From Phycisphaerales bacterium AB-hyl4 (GTDB taxonomy: Bacteria > Planctomycetota > Phycisphaerae > Phycisphaerales > Phycisphaeraceae): a DNA stretch of 64,000 nucleotides. Positions 15,858-24,068 of the stretch are shown in pieces. Numbering within the stretch: the stretch's first letter is position 1; each line of letters opens with the position of its first letter. The position numbers and the translations under genes were made by a program. Below the pieces are notes generated by a model. It did no database searches. It was given only the letters and a program-made list of their open reading frames with translations, and was not told the origin of the DNA. Where the stretch lies: NCBI GenBank assembly GCA_041821185.1, contig JBGUBD010000005.1, forward strand, positions 186,001-250,000. Reading direction: 5' to 3'.

Positions 15858-17126
15858 ATGGGTAATGCAGCTTCGGGCCGGCGTTGCTACATTGGTGTCA
15901 CGGCTGTGTACGAATTGAAATGTCCATCTTGCGGCCAGGTGTTGCGTGCAGCGTTCGTGCGAGCGGGGGCGGTGACGGATTGTGCGCGCTGTGCCCATCG
16001 GTATCGGATCAAGGATTCGCAGATCGCGCGGAAGGTGTTGGCCACGCCGGGCGGGGGCGAAGCGGGGGGCGGTCAGGGCACGCTGCTGCCGGGGGCGAAG
16101 GAGCTGGCGTCGATGGCGGGCGCGCGGCTGCGGGTGGACGATGATGGGAACGTGATCGGCTTGTCGGGGCTGTCGGAGATGATGCGTCACGAGGGGGTGG
16201 GCACGCCTCGTCGTCGCTCTGCAGACGACGCACCGCCGCCGCCTGGTCGACCTGCTCGGACGCCGCTGCCGACGGCGACGACTCGACTGACGGGTCCGCG
16301 GTCGCTTTACATGATTGCGTGCACGCTTTGCCTGGGGCTGGTGGTGGTGGGGGTGGCGTTGTGGCATGCGAGCTCGGTGGCGCCCGGGCGCGCGGGGGCC
16401 GGGGCGGGGCAGGCGGACTTGCCGATGATCATGGCGGTTCGGCTGTCGCATGAGCCTTGGGAGCGGCCTGGCGAGCCCTATGACCGGTCGCAGCAGGCCG
16501 GCCGAGCTGCGGACGGCGTGCGATTGATTGATACGAATCTGGGGATGCCGATCAACGGTCAGCCGATGCTCAGTGCGTCGGTGGTGACCTCGCGGCCGGA
16601 CGTTGTGTCGCGGGCGCGGGTGCATGTGTCGTTGATCGATCAGACGGGGATGGAGGTCGCACGGACGCGGGCGGACGTGGCGATGATCGCGCGTGATCAG
16701 CGGTATCGGCTGCTGCTGCCCGTGCCGACGGACCTGACGCAGTCGTGGCTGGATTTGCGTGTGTCGTCGCGGGTGGAAGTGCTCGATTCGGTTGAAGACG
16801 GCAGGCTGATGGAAGGCGCGGTGGCGATGCCGATGACCAACGCGTCGGTGCGTGGGCTTCGGCTGCTGGCGGCGAACACGGAAACGGTGTCGATGCGACG
16901 GACGCTGTTTCTGATCACCGCGATGGACGAAGGGGGGTATCCGATCATGCGTTGGCGGGCGATGTGGAATCGGCCATCCGCGCCGGATCAGCCGATTGAA
17001 TGTCAGATCATCATCCCGACGCTGCCCGACACGCCGGTGGATCGTTGGGACGTGCAGATGGTGGGTCAGCCGATGCGGCCTGAGCGTGACGCCGAGCATG
17101 AGGCCGCCGAGGGGTCGGAGCCTTGA
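15858..17126 (+). CDS. Zinc-ribbon membrane protein of unknown function
   Basis: 422 residues from ATG 15858; a GTG at 15906 is an alternative start that places the zinc ribbon at the very N-terminus. The N-terminal part has CPSC (about 22-25) and CARC (about 42-45), an MJ0042-like zinc ribbon. Basic and proline-rich sequence follows, then one membrane helix (about 153-175, LYMIACTLCLGLVVVGVALW) and an external domain of about 240 residues that looks beta-rich (VHVSLIDQTGMEVARTRADV). This zinc-ribbon plus TM layout is frequent in planctomycetes; the function is unknown. Confidence 0.65.
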   Translation: MGNAASGRRCYIGVTAVYELKCPSCGQVLRAAFVRAGAVTDCARCAHRYRIKDSQIARKVLATPGGGEAGGGQGTLLPGAKELASMAGARLRVDDDGNVIGLSGLSEMMRHEGVGTPRRRSADDAPPPPGRPARTPLPTATTRLTGPRSLYMIACTLCLGLVVVGVALWHASSVAPGRAGAGAGQADLPMIMAVRLSHEPWERPGEPYDRSQQAGRAADGVRLIDTNLGMPINGQPMLSASVVTSRPDVVSRARVHVSLIDQTGMEVARTRADVAMIARDQRYRLLLPVPTDLTQSWLDLRVSSRVEVLDSVEDGRLMEGAVAMPMTNASVRGLRLLAANTETVSMRRTLFLITAMDEGGYPIMRWRAMWNRPSAPDQPIECQIIIPTLPDTPVDRWDVQMVGQPMRPERDAEHEAAEGSEP

Positions 17127-17474
17127 TTCGACAACGCGGTTTCGCGCTTGCGACATTCCGCCGTCATGCTTTCGCCGCGTTTGTCGAGTATGCGGGCCGA
17201 ACGCGCGGGCCAAGGCCCGCGGCTAAATGGGGTCGCCGGATTGGAACCGGGTTGTCGTGTTAGAGATGGGCTACACTTGTCGGTCGCCATATTGGGCGTG
17301 AGCGGTGCGTAGCGGGTATAACCTGCGGGGCCCGCAGGCCATGGCAAGGGGGCGATAGCGCACACTGTTTTATGATGATGAAAGCTCCCGCGAGGGAGCA
17401 CGAACCCGCTGGCGCGTTCGTCTGTCGCTGTCTCGGCGACGTTCGGGGCACGACCGGCCGCGACCGACCTGCCC
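17127..17474. other. Intergenic region with palindromes, no gene seen
   Basis: 348 bp between the zinc-ribbon and rhomboid genes. It contains the palindrome CGCGGGCC-AA-GGCCCGCG (17204-17221), CCTGCGGG/CCCGCAGG near 17327-17343 and a small GCTCCC/GGGAGC hairpin at 17386-17401. The first matches a REP type common in planctomycetes. A promoter for the rhomboid gene is expected but not clear. Confidence 0.4.
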
Positions 17475-18599
17475 ATGTTTTTTCCCATCCGCACCGATCG
17501 CCGACTCAAGCGTACGCCGTGGGTGAACTACACCCTCATCGCGGTGAACGTGTTGATCTTCGTCGGCGGGTTTCAGCAGATGGGGCAGTTCTGGCTTTGG
17601 CCCGGCGAGCCGCGCCTCTGGCAGTTCATCACCTACCAGTTTTTGCACGTGAACCTGTGGCACCTGCTGGGGAACATGGTGTTTTTGTGGGTGTTCGGCA
17701 ACTCGGTGGAGGATCGGCTCGGCCGAGTGGGGTACCTGTGCTTTTACCTGGCGGGCGGCGTAATGGCGGGGCTGGGGCATGCCTGGACCGAGCCGGCGCC
17801 GGTGCTGGGGGCGTCGGGCGCGGTGGCGGCGGTGACGGGGGCGTACCTTGTGTTGTTCCCGCTGACGAATGTGACGATCGTCTTTTGGATGATCATCATT
17901 TATGCCTTTGAAGTGTCGGGCATGGTGCTGATTCTGTTCCGCGTGATCACGGACGTGGTGTTTTACTTTCTGGACTTCGGCAACGTGGCGTATGTGTCGC
18001 ACTTGGCGGGCTATGCGTTCGGGTTTGTGGTGGCGTTGGGGCTGCTGGTGGGGCGGGTCGTGCCGCGCGAGCCTTACGACCTGCTGTCGTTCATCGAGCA
18101 GCGGCGTCGACGGTCGGAGTTTCGTCGGCTGACGCGGAGCGGGTATCAGCCCTGGGAGGGAGCCAGCGGCGGCGAGGGCGATCGCGCGGACGCGGCGCTG
18201 ACGCCCGAAGCAAAGGCGAACCAGCAGCAGATCTTCGAGCTTCGCCGGGATGTGACGCAGGCGCTGGCGGTGCATGATCTGCCGGAGGCGGCCCGGCTGT
18301 ACCGCGATCTGCTCGGCATCGAATCGCATCAGGTGCTCAACGAGCAGCCGCAGCTTGACGTCGCCAATCAGCTCATGGCCGAGGGCCGTTACGCCACCGC
18401 CGCCGCCGCTTATGAGCTGTTTCTCAAGCATTACCCGGGCTACAGCCATCGCGAGCAGATTCAGTTGATTTTGGGGCTGATCTATGCCCGCTATCTGCAC
18501 CAGCCCGACCGCGCTCGCGAGTTGCTGTCTACCGCGGCCCGTCGGCTCAGCGGCAGCGACCAGCAGCTCGCCCGGCAGGTGCTCGATGAGGTTGAATGA
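17475..18599 (+). CDS. Rhomboid-family intramembrane serine protease with TPR-like tail
   Basis: 374 residues. Six or so membrane helices lie in residues 15-200. The rhomboid signature is complete: HxxxN at His63-Asn67 (WHLLGN), catalytic Ser114 in GASGAV and catalytic His176 in VSHLAG. Rhomboids cleave membrane proteins within or next to the bilayer. The cytoplasmic C-terminal 130 residues are helical (ATAAAAYELFLKHYPGY) and read like tetratricopeptide repeats, possibly for substrate or partner binding. It sits 145 bp upstream of murE; a link to cell-wall synthesis is only positional. Confidence 0.9.
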   Translation: MFFPIRTDRRLKRTPWVNYTLIAVNVLIFVGGFQQMGQFWLWPGEPRLWQFITYQFLHVNLWHLLGNMVFLWVFGNSVEDRLGRVGYLCFYLAGGVMAGLGHAWTEPAPVLGASGAVAAVTGAYLVLFPLTNVTIVFWMIIIYAFEVSGMVLILFRVITDVVFYFLDFGNVAYVSHLAGYAFGFVVALGLLVGRVVPREPYDLLSFIEQRRRRSEFRRLTRSGYQPWEGASGGEGDRADAALTPEAKANQQQIFELRRDVTQALAVHDLPEAARLYRDLLGIESHQVLNEQPQLDVANQLMAEGRYATAAAAYELFLKHYPGYSHREQIQLILGLIYARYLHQPDRARELLSTAARRLSGSDQQLARQVLDEVE

Positions 18600-18743
18600 T
18601 GCGGGTTGTCCCGGGGGCTTTCTCACTCCTGCCAGCCAAACTTTTGACGCCGAACCCACCCTGCCAGCCGATACAATGAGGGACATGGTGCGCGTTCGCC
18701 CTGTCCTGAAGTTGTTGTTTGTTTTTACGGGCGGGTTCGAGGG

Positions 18744-20522
18744 ATGCGGCTGGACCAGCTTATCGCCGACTTGACGGTGCGCGTTGCTCGGGGCGACGCG
18801 CGGCGCGACGTCCGCGACCTGACCGACGACTCTCGACAGGCGTCGCCTGACTGTTTGTTCATCGCGCGGACGGGTGCGGACGCGGACGGCCGATCGTTTA
18901 TCCTCGACGCGATCGCCCGCGGCGCGACCGCCGTCCTCGCCGAGTCGCCGCTGCCCGATGACCTGCCCGAGCATGTCACCCTGCTGAGCGCCGATCAGGT
19001 CGATCAACGGCTGGCCGGCCTCCTCGCCAGCCGACTGTTCGGCCAGCCACACGAGAAGCTGCGCCTGATCGGCATCACGGGCACGAACGGGAAGACGACG
19101 ACCGCCTGGATCGTCCGCCATCTGCTCGAATCCGCCGGCCTGCGATGCGGACTCATCGGCACGGTCGCGGTCGACGTGGGCGAAGTTTCGCGTTCCGAGT
19201 TTCGAGTTTCGAGTTCAGATGACGCTCCAGCCACGACGACGGCCGCGCCCCCCAACTCGAAACTCAAAACTCCAAACTCGGAACTTCCCCAAAACACCAC
19301 CCCCGGTGCGATTGAGTTTGTTCGTCTGCTGTCGCGGATGGTGGCAAACGGTTGCCAGGCTGCCGTGGCGGAGGTGTCTTCGCATGCGCTGCATCAGGGC
19401 CGGGCCGACGCGCTGCGGTTTGATGCGGTGGTGTTCACCAACCTCTCGGGCGATCACCTGGACTATCACCAGACGATGGCAGCGTACGCCGAGGCGAAGG
19501 CTCACTTGTTCACGTTGCTCAAGCCGATCGGCAGAGCGATTGTGAACGCGGACGATCAATATGCCGAGGCGATGCTGGCAGCAGCGCCCGAGGGCGCTCG
19601 CGTGGTGCGTTGCAGTCGGCTGGAAACGGGGTCAGCCGGCGACAGTGCCGACATCGTGTCGGATGTGCAGCGCGTCGGCGCGACGGTGTTGCACGCCTCG
19701 GCCGAGGGCAGCGATGCACGCTTCGACGGGCCCTGGGGTTCGATGCAGGTGATGCTCCCGCTGGTGGGTCCGCACAACGTGATGAACACGTTGCAAGCCA
19801 TCGCCGCCGCCCACGCGGTCTGCGATCTCGGCAGCACGCTTCGCCAGGCACTGACCACCTGCCCGCCCGTGCCGGGTCGGCTTGAGAAAGTTCCGAGTTC
19901 CGAGTTTCGAGTTTCGAGTTCAGATGATGCACCCGTATCGACCACGGGTACGCCTCCCAACTCGAAACTTCCCACCGTTCTCGTCGATTATGCTCACACG
20001 CACGACGCGCTGGACAACGTGTTGCGTGCGCTGCGGCCGTTGACGAAGGGTCGGCTGATCGTGCTCTTCGGCTGCGGCGGAGATCGCGATCGCACGAAGC
20101 GGCCGAAGATGGCGCGGGTTGCGCAGCAGTGGGCCGACGTGATTTTCGTCACGTCTGACAACCCGCGCACGGAAGATCCGCAAAGTATCATCGACGACAT
20201 CACCGAAGGCTTTACCTCTTCCCCCGAGGCAGCGCGGCTTAAGCCGCGATGCCCTGCCCCCGAAACCACACCCGCAAGCATTCCCACAATCCACATCGAG
20301 CCCGACCGCGCTCGCGCGATCCGCGCTGCGATCGACGCCGGCGGTGCGGATGACACGGTCTTGCTTGCGGGCAAGGGCCATGAGGATTACCAGATCCTCG
20401 GCAAGGACAAACATCATTTTGACGATCGCGAACACGCCGCGGCTGCGCTGGCGCGGTGGCGGTCTGATCGATCGTCGCCCGCGAGTGTTGTTGAAACGTC
20501 AACGCCGCCTTGCCAATCGTGA
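18744..20522 (+). CDS. murE: UDP-MurNAc-tripeptide synthetase (meso-DAP ligase)
   Basis: 592 residues, against about 490-510 usual for MurE. It adds meso-diaminopimelate to UDP-MurNAc-L-Ala-D-Glu in the cytoplasm using ATP. Seen: the ATP loop GITGTNGKTTT (110-120), NTTPG (184-188), AEVSSHAL, and DNPRTED, the DNPR motif that selects meso-DAP. The extra length is due to in-frame repeat insertions: about residues 149-183, the loop before VLVDYAHT (about 380-408) and the loop before the C-terminal helix. All lie at surface loops. A -10-like TACAAT at 18672 precedes the gene. It is followed at once by murF. Confidence 0.93.
   Translation: MRLDQLIADLTVRVARGDARRDVRDLTDDSRQASPDCLFIARTGADADGRSFILDAIARGATAVLAESPLPDDLPEHVTLLSADQVDQRLAGLLASRLFGQPHEKLRLIGITGTNGKTTTAWIVRHLLESAGLRCGLIGTVAVDVGEVSRSEFRVSSSDDAPATTTAAPPNSKLKTPNSELPQNTTPGAIEFVRLLSRMVANGCQAAVAEVSSHALHQGRADALRFDAVVFTNLSGDHLDYHQTMAAYAEAKAHLFTLLKPIGRAIVNADDQYAEAMLAAAPEGARVVRCSRLETGSAGDSADIVSDVQRVGATVLHASAEGSDARFDGPWGSMQVMLPLVGPHNVMNTLQAIAAAHAVCDLGSTLRQALTTCPPVPGRLEKVPSSEFRVSSSDDAPVSTTGTPPNSKLPTVLVDYAHTHDALDNVLRALRPLTKGRLIVLFGCGGDRDRTKRPKMARVAQQWADVIFVTSDNPRTEDPQSIIDDITEGFTSSPEAARLKPRCPAPETTPASIPTIHIEPDRARAIRAAIDAGGADDTVLLAGKGHEDYQILGKDKHHFDDREHAAAALARWRSDRSSPASVVETSTPPCQS
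19182..19288 (+). repeat. In-frame inverted heptanucleotide repeat inside murE (copy 1)
   Basis: Left arm: five 7-bp units around CGAGTTT (19182-19216). Right arm: five units around AACTCGA (19254-19288), the reverse complement. The spacer of 37 bp is GC-rich. The insert keeps the murE frame and is translated as SEFRVSSSDD...PPNSKL. Copy 2 shares the left arm almost exactly. Confidence 0.75.
19886..19973 (+). repeat. In-frame inverted heptanucleotide repeat inside murE (copy 2)
   Basis: The left arm (19886-19921) again reads as CGAGTTT-type 7-bp units ending in the same CAGATGA. The right arm is shorter (ACTCGAAACTTCC, about 19960-19972). It encodes SEFRVSSSDDAP...PPNSKL in the domain 2-3 linker just before VLVDYAHT. 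Confidence 0.7.
20233..20248 (+). repeat. REP-type palindrome translated within murE
   Basis: CGCGGCTTAAGCCGCG is a 16-bp perfect palindrome with flanks typical of a planctomycete REP (GGCATCGCGG when read on the other strand). It lies in the murE frame, encoding AARLKPRCP in the loop ahead of the C-terminal PDRARAIRAAI-like helix. Confidence 0.55.
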
Positions 20523-20527
20523 TCCGC

Positions 20528-22204
20528 ATGCACACGCCCGCCACCATTCCGCCGCAGCCGCCGTCATCTGATCACGAATCGGACGATGCGCTGGGTATGG
20601 CGCGACGTTTCTGGACGCCGCGCCACATCGCCGAGGTGACGGGGGGGCGATGGCTGCGTAAGCCGAGCGATCTCGATCGGCCGTTGGCGGGCTTGTCGAT
20701 CGACACGCGCACGATCGGTGCGGACGAGGTTTTCCTTGCCATCGTCGGCCCACGGTTCGACGGCCATAACTTCCTCCCCGCCGCCGCCGCCGCGGGGGCT
20801 GCGATGGCGATTGTTGAGGAAGTTTCGAGCTCTGATGATGTTGCCGACTCTAAACTTCCCTTACTTCACGTGGACAGCGCGGTTGAGGCGTTGCATCGTC
20901 TTGCAGGCGCGTGGCGGGACGTGCTCGCCGCGGCGGGCTGTCGTGTGATCGCGGTCGTCGGCTCGAACGGCAAGACCACGACGCGACATCTGGTGCACAC
21001 GGCGTTAAATAAGAGCGTGGTTTCTGGTTCCAAGGCAGACGATCAGTCGTCACAACGAGAAACCAGAGACCAGAAAGCAGAAACCGCTGCGCAGCGGCTC
21101 GAAGGCACGCAATCGCCGCGCAGTTTCAACAACCATCTGGGGGTGCCGTTGACGCTGCTGGCGGCGCGGGCGGAGCATGATTTTGTGGTCGCGGAGATCG
21201 GGACGAATCACCCCGGCGAGATCGCGGCGCTGGCGTCGATCGCTCGGCCGAGCGCGGCGGTGATCACCAGCGTCGGCCGAGAGCATATGGAACACTTCGG
21301 CACGCTCGAAGCGGTCGCCCGCGAAGAGGCGGCCGTGCTCGACCACCTCGTCGAGCAGGGGCTCGCCGTGATTGAGGCCGAAGCGATGCAGCGGATCGCT
21401 GGCGTTCGCGCGATGCCCGAACATGTGCATGTCGTCCGCTTTGGCGAAGGCGATGACGCGGACGTTCGCTATGAAAACCTGAGCGAAACGCCCGTCGGGC
21501 TGCGGTTTGATGTGGTGGGCGATGCGGTGTCGGCGTCGAATCAAACATCAAAGGTCGGCCGGGAGGCGATGACGCTTCCGTTGCTCGGCAGGCATAACGC
21601 GAGCAACGCGCTGGCGGCCGTGGTGGTGGGGCGATGGATGGGTGTATCGCTTGATGAGTTGGCGAAGCAGCTTGCGGGCACGTCAGCAGTGCCGGGTCGG
21701 CTGGAAGTGCGTCGCGTCGGCCTGCCGACCGCAGCGGTGCTCGTGTTGCACGACGCGTACAACGCCAATCCCGATTCGATGCAAGCCGCGATTCGGACAT
21801 TGGTCAACGTCCAGGCGACGACTGCCGACACAAACCAGAAACCAAAAACCAAAAACGAGAAACCAAAGGCCGCTGCCCCTCGTCGTATCGCGATTCTGGG
21901 TGACATGGCTGAGCTTGGTAAGCATGGCCCGGACGCGCATCGTCAACTGGGGGAGGAACTGGTCAAGCAGGGCGACGCGATCGATCTGGTGTTGCTCGTC
22001 GGGCAACTGACGTTGTTCACCGCGGAGGCGTTGTCACGCCGATGGCCTAACGAGCGCGTGCACGTGCTCGGCCCGCTGAACGACGCGGCGGCGCAGCGCA
22101 TCGCGGACATGCTCAAGCCTGGCGATATCGTGCTGCTCAAAGCGTCGCGCAGCGTAGCGCTCGAACGCGTGCTGCCTGCGATTGAACAGCGGTTTGCAAC
22201 ATGA
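20528..22204 (+). CDS. murF: UDP-MurNAc-tripeptide:D-Ala-D-Ala ligase
   Basis: 558 residues from ATG 20528; the usual size is about 450-480. ATG 20597 (MARRFWTPRHIAEVTGGRW) is a plausible alternative start. It joins D-Ala-D-Ala to the UDP-MurNAc tripeptide. Seen: substrate-binding SIDTRTIGADEVFLAI, the ATP loop VVGSNGKTTT, FNNHLGVPLTLL, EIGTNHPGEI, GRHNASNALAA and HDAYNANPDSM, GDMAELG. Three low-complexity in-frame insertions (20818-20859, 21018-21086, 21832-21866) interrupt loops and are repeat-derived. It starts 5 bp after the murE stop. Confidence 0.93.
   Translation: MHTPATIPPQPPSSDHESDDALGMARRFWTPRHIAEVTGGRWLRKPSDLDRPLAGLSIDTRTIGADEVFLAIVGPRFDGHNFLPAAAAAGAAMAIVEEVSSSDDVADSKLPLLHVDSAVEALHRLAGAWRDVLAAAGCRVIAVVGSNGKTTTRHLVHTALNKSVVSGSKADDQSSQRETRDQKAETAAQRLEGTQSPRSFNNHLGVPLTLLAARAEHDFVVAEIGTNHPGEIAALASIARPSAAVITSVGREHMEHFGTLEAVAREEAAVLDHLVEQGLAVIEAEAMQRIAGVRAMPEHVHVVRFGEGDDADVRYENLSETPVGLRFDVVGDAVSASNQTSKVGREAMTLPLLGRHNASNALAAVVVGRWMGVSLDELAKQLAGTSAVPGRLEVRRVGLPTAAVLVLHDAYNANPDSMQAAIRTLVNVQATTADTNQKPKTKNEKPKAAAPRRIAILGDMAELGKHGPDAHRQLGEELVKQGDAIDLVLLVGQLTLFTAEALSRRWPNERVHVLGPLNDAAAQRIADMLKPGDIVLLKASRSVALERVLPAIEQRFAT
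20818..20859 (+). repeat. Short inverted repeat insertion in murF (copy 1)
   Basis: GAAGTTTCGAGCTC (20818-20831) and GACTCTAAACTTCC (20846-20859) are imperfect inverses of the same GAAGTTTCGAG family as in murE. It encodes EVSSSDDVADSKLP in a loop of the N-terminal domain. Confidence 0.55.
21018..21086 (+). repeat. Inverted 7-bp-period repeat in murF (copy 2)
   Basis: Left arm: TGGTTTC, TGGTTCC (21018-21031). Right arm: GAAACCA, GAGACCA, GAAAGCA, GAAACCG (21059-21086). The spacer is 27 bp. It encodes SVVSGSKADDQSSQRETRDQ between the ATP-loop helix and the FNNHLGVP segment. Confidence 0.65.
21832..21866 (+). repeat. Direct 7-bp-period repeat in murF (copy 3)
   Basis: Five tandem units of AAACCAG/AAACCAA/AAACGAG in 35 bp. 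Because 7 is not a multiple of 3, the translation has a seven-residue period (NQKPKTKNEKPK). It sits in the loop before the GDMAELG strand and belongs to the same sequence family as 24696-24765, read on the other strand. Confidence 0.65.
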
Positions 22205-22255
22205 TGCTATTCGTGGCCGATTGCTCGCGCGACGTCGTCGTGGGGGATGGGCTTT

Positions 22256-22285
22256 CGATTACGATGACGAGAACGAGAACGATAC
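22256..22285 (+). repeat. Hexanucleotide repeat between murF and mraY
   Basis: Five 6-bp units: CGATTA, CGATGA, CGAGAA, CGAGAA, CGATAC. It occupies the 109-bp gap in the murE-murF-mraY block. Similar CGATTACGA-type repeats are scattered in planctomycete and verrucomicrobial genomes (general knowledge). Confidence 0.5.
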
Positions 22286-22313
22286 TGTTTTTTGATGATT
22301 AATTTCTGAACTC

Positions 22314-23594
22314 ATGCTTTACCTGCTTGTCGATCGCTTTCGTGACTGGATTGAACAGACGCCGCTGCTCAGTGGGCTGCGTGTGTTTCAGTTCGTGGAA
22401 TTTCGCGCGATCATGGCGGTCATCATCGCGTTCGGCATTGTCGTGCTGCTGGGCAATCGCACGATCCGTTGGCTGCTGACGCAAAAGATCGGCGACAACC
22501 CTGAGTTCTATCACAAAGACCTCAACCAGATCATGCGCCAAAAGGCGAACACGCCCACGATGGGCGGCATTCTCATCGCTGGTGCGATCTTCGGGACGAC
22601 GCTGCTGCTGGCGAACCTTGCGAGCTTTTACGTGGCGATGGCGATGATCTGCCTGGTCTGGCTGTTCCTGATGGGGCTGGTGGATGACTGGCTGAAGCTG
22701 ACGAGCGCCCGCCGCAAGCCCGGCTCGCGCGAGGGGCTGTATTCGGGCGAGAAGCTGCTGCTGCAGATCGGCCTGGCGGTGGTGCTGGGTTTGTTCACGC
22801 ATCATCACGGCGGGCAGAAGTTTGAGATCGACGAACGGCCGATGGTCGCGGCGATCGCGAGCGATGACGCGGACGCGATCGCATATCAGCGCGAACAGCA
22901 GCAGCGCGATCTTCGGGAAATTCAAGCGATGAGTCGCAGTCTGAACCTGCCGTTCCTCAAGTCGTGGGTGCAGGAGGATGATCGCTGGGTGCCCGCGCCG
23001 ACGCTGATCGAGCTGGGCGTGTGGAGCTTCGTGCTGCTTACGATTCTTGTCGTGGCGGGCTCGTCGAATGCGGTGAACCTGACCGATGGGATGGACGGCC
23101 TGGCGAGCGGGATCATGGTGATTGTCGCGGTGGCGTTCATGATTCTTGCGCTGATCGCCGGCCTGGGCGATGGCTCGCTGGCGAAGTGGCTGCTCGTGCC
23201 TTACATCCCGCTGACCGATGAGTTGGCGGTGGTCGCCGGGGCGATGGTCGGGGCGTGCCTGGGCTTTTTATGGTTCAACTGTTCGCCCGCGCAGGTGTTC
23301 ATGGGCGATACGGGTTCGCTGCCGTTGGGCGGGCTGATTGGCTTCATCGCGATCGCGATTCGGCAGGAGTTTCTGCTGCTGATCATCGGCGGCGTGTTCG
23401 TGATGGTCGCGGTGAGCGTGATCCTACAGGTCGGCTACTTCAAGATCTCCGGCGGCAAGCGCATCTTCCGCTGTGCGCCGATCCACCATCACTTCCACCT
23501 CGGCGGCTGGACGGAGCAGCAGGTGGTCGTCCGCTTCTGGCTGATGACGGCGCTGCTGGCGGCGATCGCACTGGCGACGATCAAGCTGCGGTGA
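22314..23594 (+). CDS. mraY: Phospho-N-acetylmuramoyl-pentapeptide transferase
   Basis: 426 residues (usual about 360). It transfers phospho-MurNAc-pentapeptide to undecaprenyl phosphate, making lipid I at the inner membrane. Seen: ten or so membrane helices, KANTPTMGG (about 77-85), VDDWLKL (catalytic Asp pair, about 122-128), VNLTDGMDGLASG (about 256-268), and the histidine-rich loop FRCAPIHHHFHLGGW near the C-terminus. The extra length is a charged loop at about 163-220 between membrane segments, not repeat-like. It completes a murE-murF-mraY cluster; murD and ftsW do not follow. Confidence 0.95.
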   Translation: MLYLLVDRFRDWIEQTPLLSGLRVFQFVEFRAIMAVIIAFGIVVLLGNRTIRWLLTQKIGDNPEFYHKDLNQIMRQKANTPTMGGILIAGAIFGTTLLLANLASFYVAMAMICLVWLFLMGLVDDWLKLTSARRKPGSREGLYSGEKLLLQIGLAVVLGLFTHHHGGQKFEIDERPMVAAIASDDADAIAYQREQQQRDLREIQAMSRSLNLPFLKSWVQEDDRWVPAPTLIELGVWSFVLLTILVVAGSSNAVNLTDGMDGLASGIMVIVAVAFMILALIAGLGDGSLAKWLLVPYIPLTDELAVVAGAMVGACLGFLWFNCSPAQVFMGDTGSLPLGGLIGFIAIAIRQEFLLLIIGGVFVMVAVSVILQVGYFKISGGKRIFRCAPIHHHFHLGGWTEQQVVVRFWLMTALLAAIALATIKLR

Positions 23595-23607
23595 AGGTTG
23601 AAGGCGA

Positions 23608-23628
23608 CCCACGGATGCCATCCGTGGG
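23608..23628. repeat. REP-like palindrome after mraY
   Basis: CCCACGGAT-GCC-ATCCGTGGG, a perfect 9-bp-arm hairpin 14 bp after the mraY stop. A related palindrome with the same arms is at 25858-25886. Followed by CTTT, it may also serve as the mraY terminator. Confidence 0.6.
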
Positions 23629-23662
23629 CTTTGGCGATTCGCGGTGTGAGGATGGGATGGCC

Positions 23663-24013
23663 TTATCGGCCGCGGCGGGGGGCGCGGTTCTGGTCGCCGC
23701 CGTTGCCGCCTGCACCTTCCTGGAAGATCTGGTTCATGTCCTGTGCGGCGGCGAGCACGAGCTCGTTTCGGCCGGTGTCGAGTCGATAGACCAGAAGCAT
23801 GGCGGAGGAGTTTTCGAGGACGAAGAGGGCTTCCTCTTCGGTGCGTGCGCGGGCAGTGAGGAGGGTGAAGTTTTCGCGGGCGATGACCTGTCCGCCATAG
23901 GCCTGGCTGGTGAGGCCGGCGTCGTGGCGGTCGCCGAGCTGGACGACGAGCAGGCCGGCGAGGAGGAAGGCGGAGGCGACGAGGCTGAAGCAGGCGAGTT
24001 GGATGCGTGTCAT
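23663..24013 (-). CDS. Membrane-anchored hypothetical protein, 116 aa
   Basis: 116 residues: an N-terminal hydrophobic helix (CFSLVASAFLLAGLLVVQL, about 8-27) and a periplasmic domain with AYGGQVIARENFTLLTARAR and SSAMLLVYRLDTGRNELVL, ending in a Gly/Asn/Arg tail. It is partly similar in design to the next gene (a short surface domain with a RTGDLNF or DTGRNEL strand), suggesting paralogy. Function unknown. Confidence 0.6.
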   Translation of the reverse strand: MTRIQLACFSLVASAFLLAGLLVVQLGDRHDAGLTSQAYGGQVIARENFTLLTARARTEEEALFVLENSSAMLLVYRLDTGRNELVLAAAQDMNQIFQEGAGGNGGDQNRAPRRGR

Positions 24014-24068
24014 CGGAGGATCTCCGGTTGAAAGTCGGTGGTGGCGGGGCGCGGGTGTGGCGATGGGC

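Noticed and set aside
15762..17213. 483-codon minus-strand frame opposite the zinc-ribbon gene
   Set aside because: Extreme Arg/Pro/His content, no motif; antisense artefact of codon bias.
18672..18677. Full sigma-70 promoter for murE
   Set aside because: TACAAT is present but the nearest TTGACG is 22 bp away, too far for a normal spacer; only the -10 is mentioned.
19182..21866. Frameshift or pseudogene interpretation of murE/murF inserts
   Set aside because: All inserts preserve the frame and the motifs on both sides are intact, so the genes look functional.
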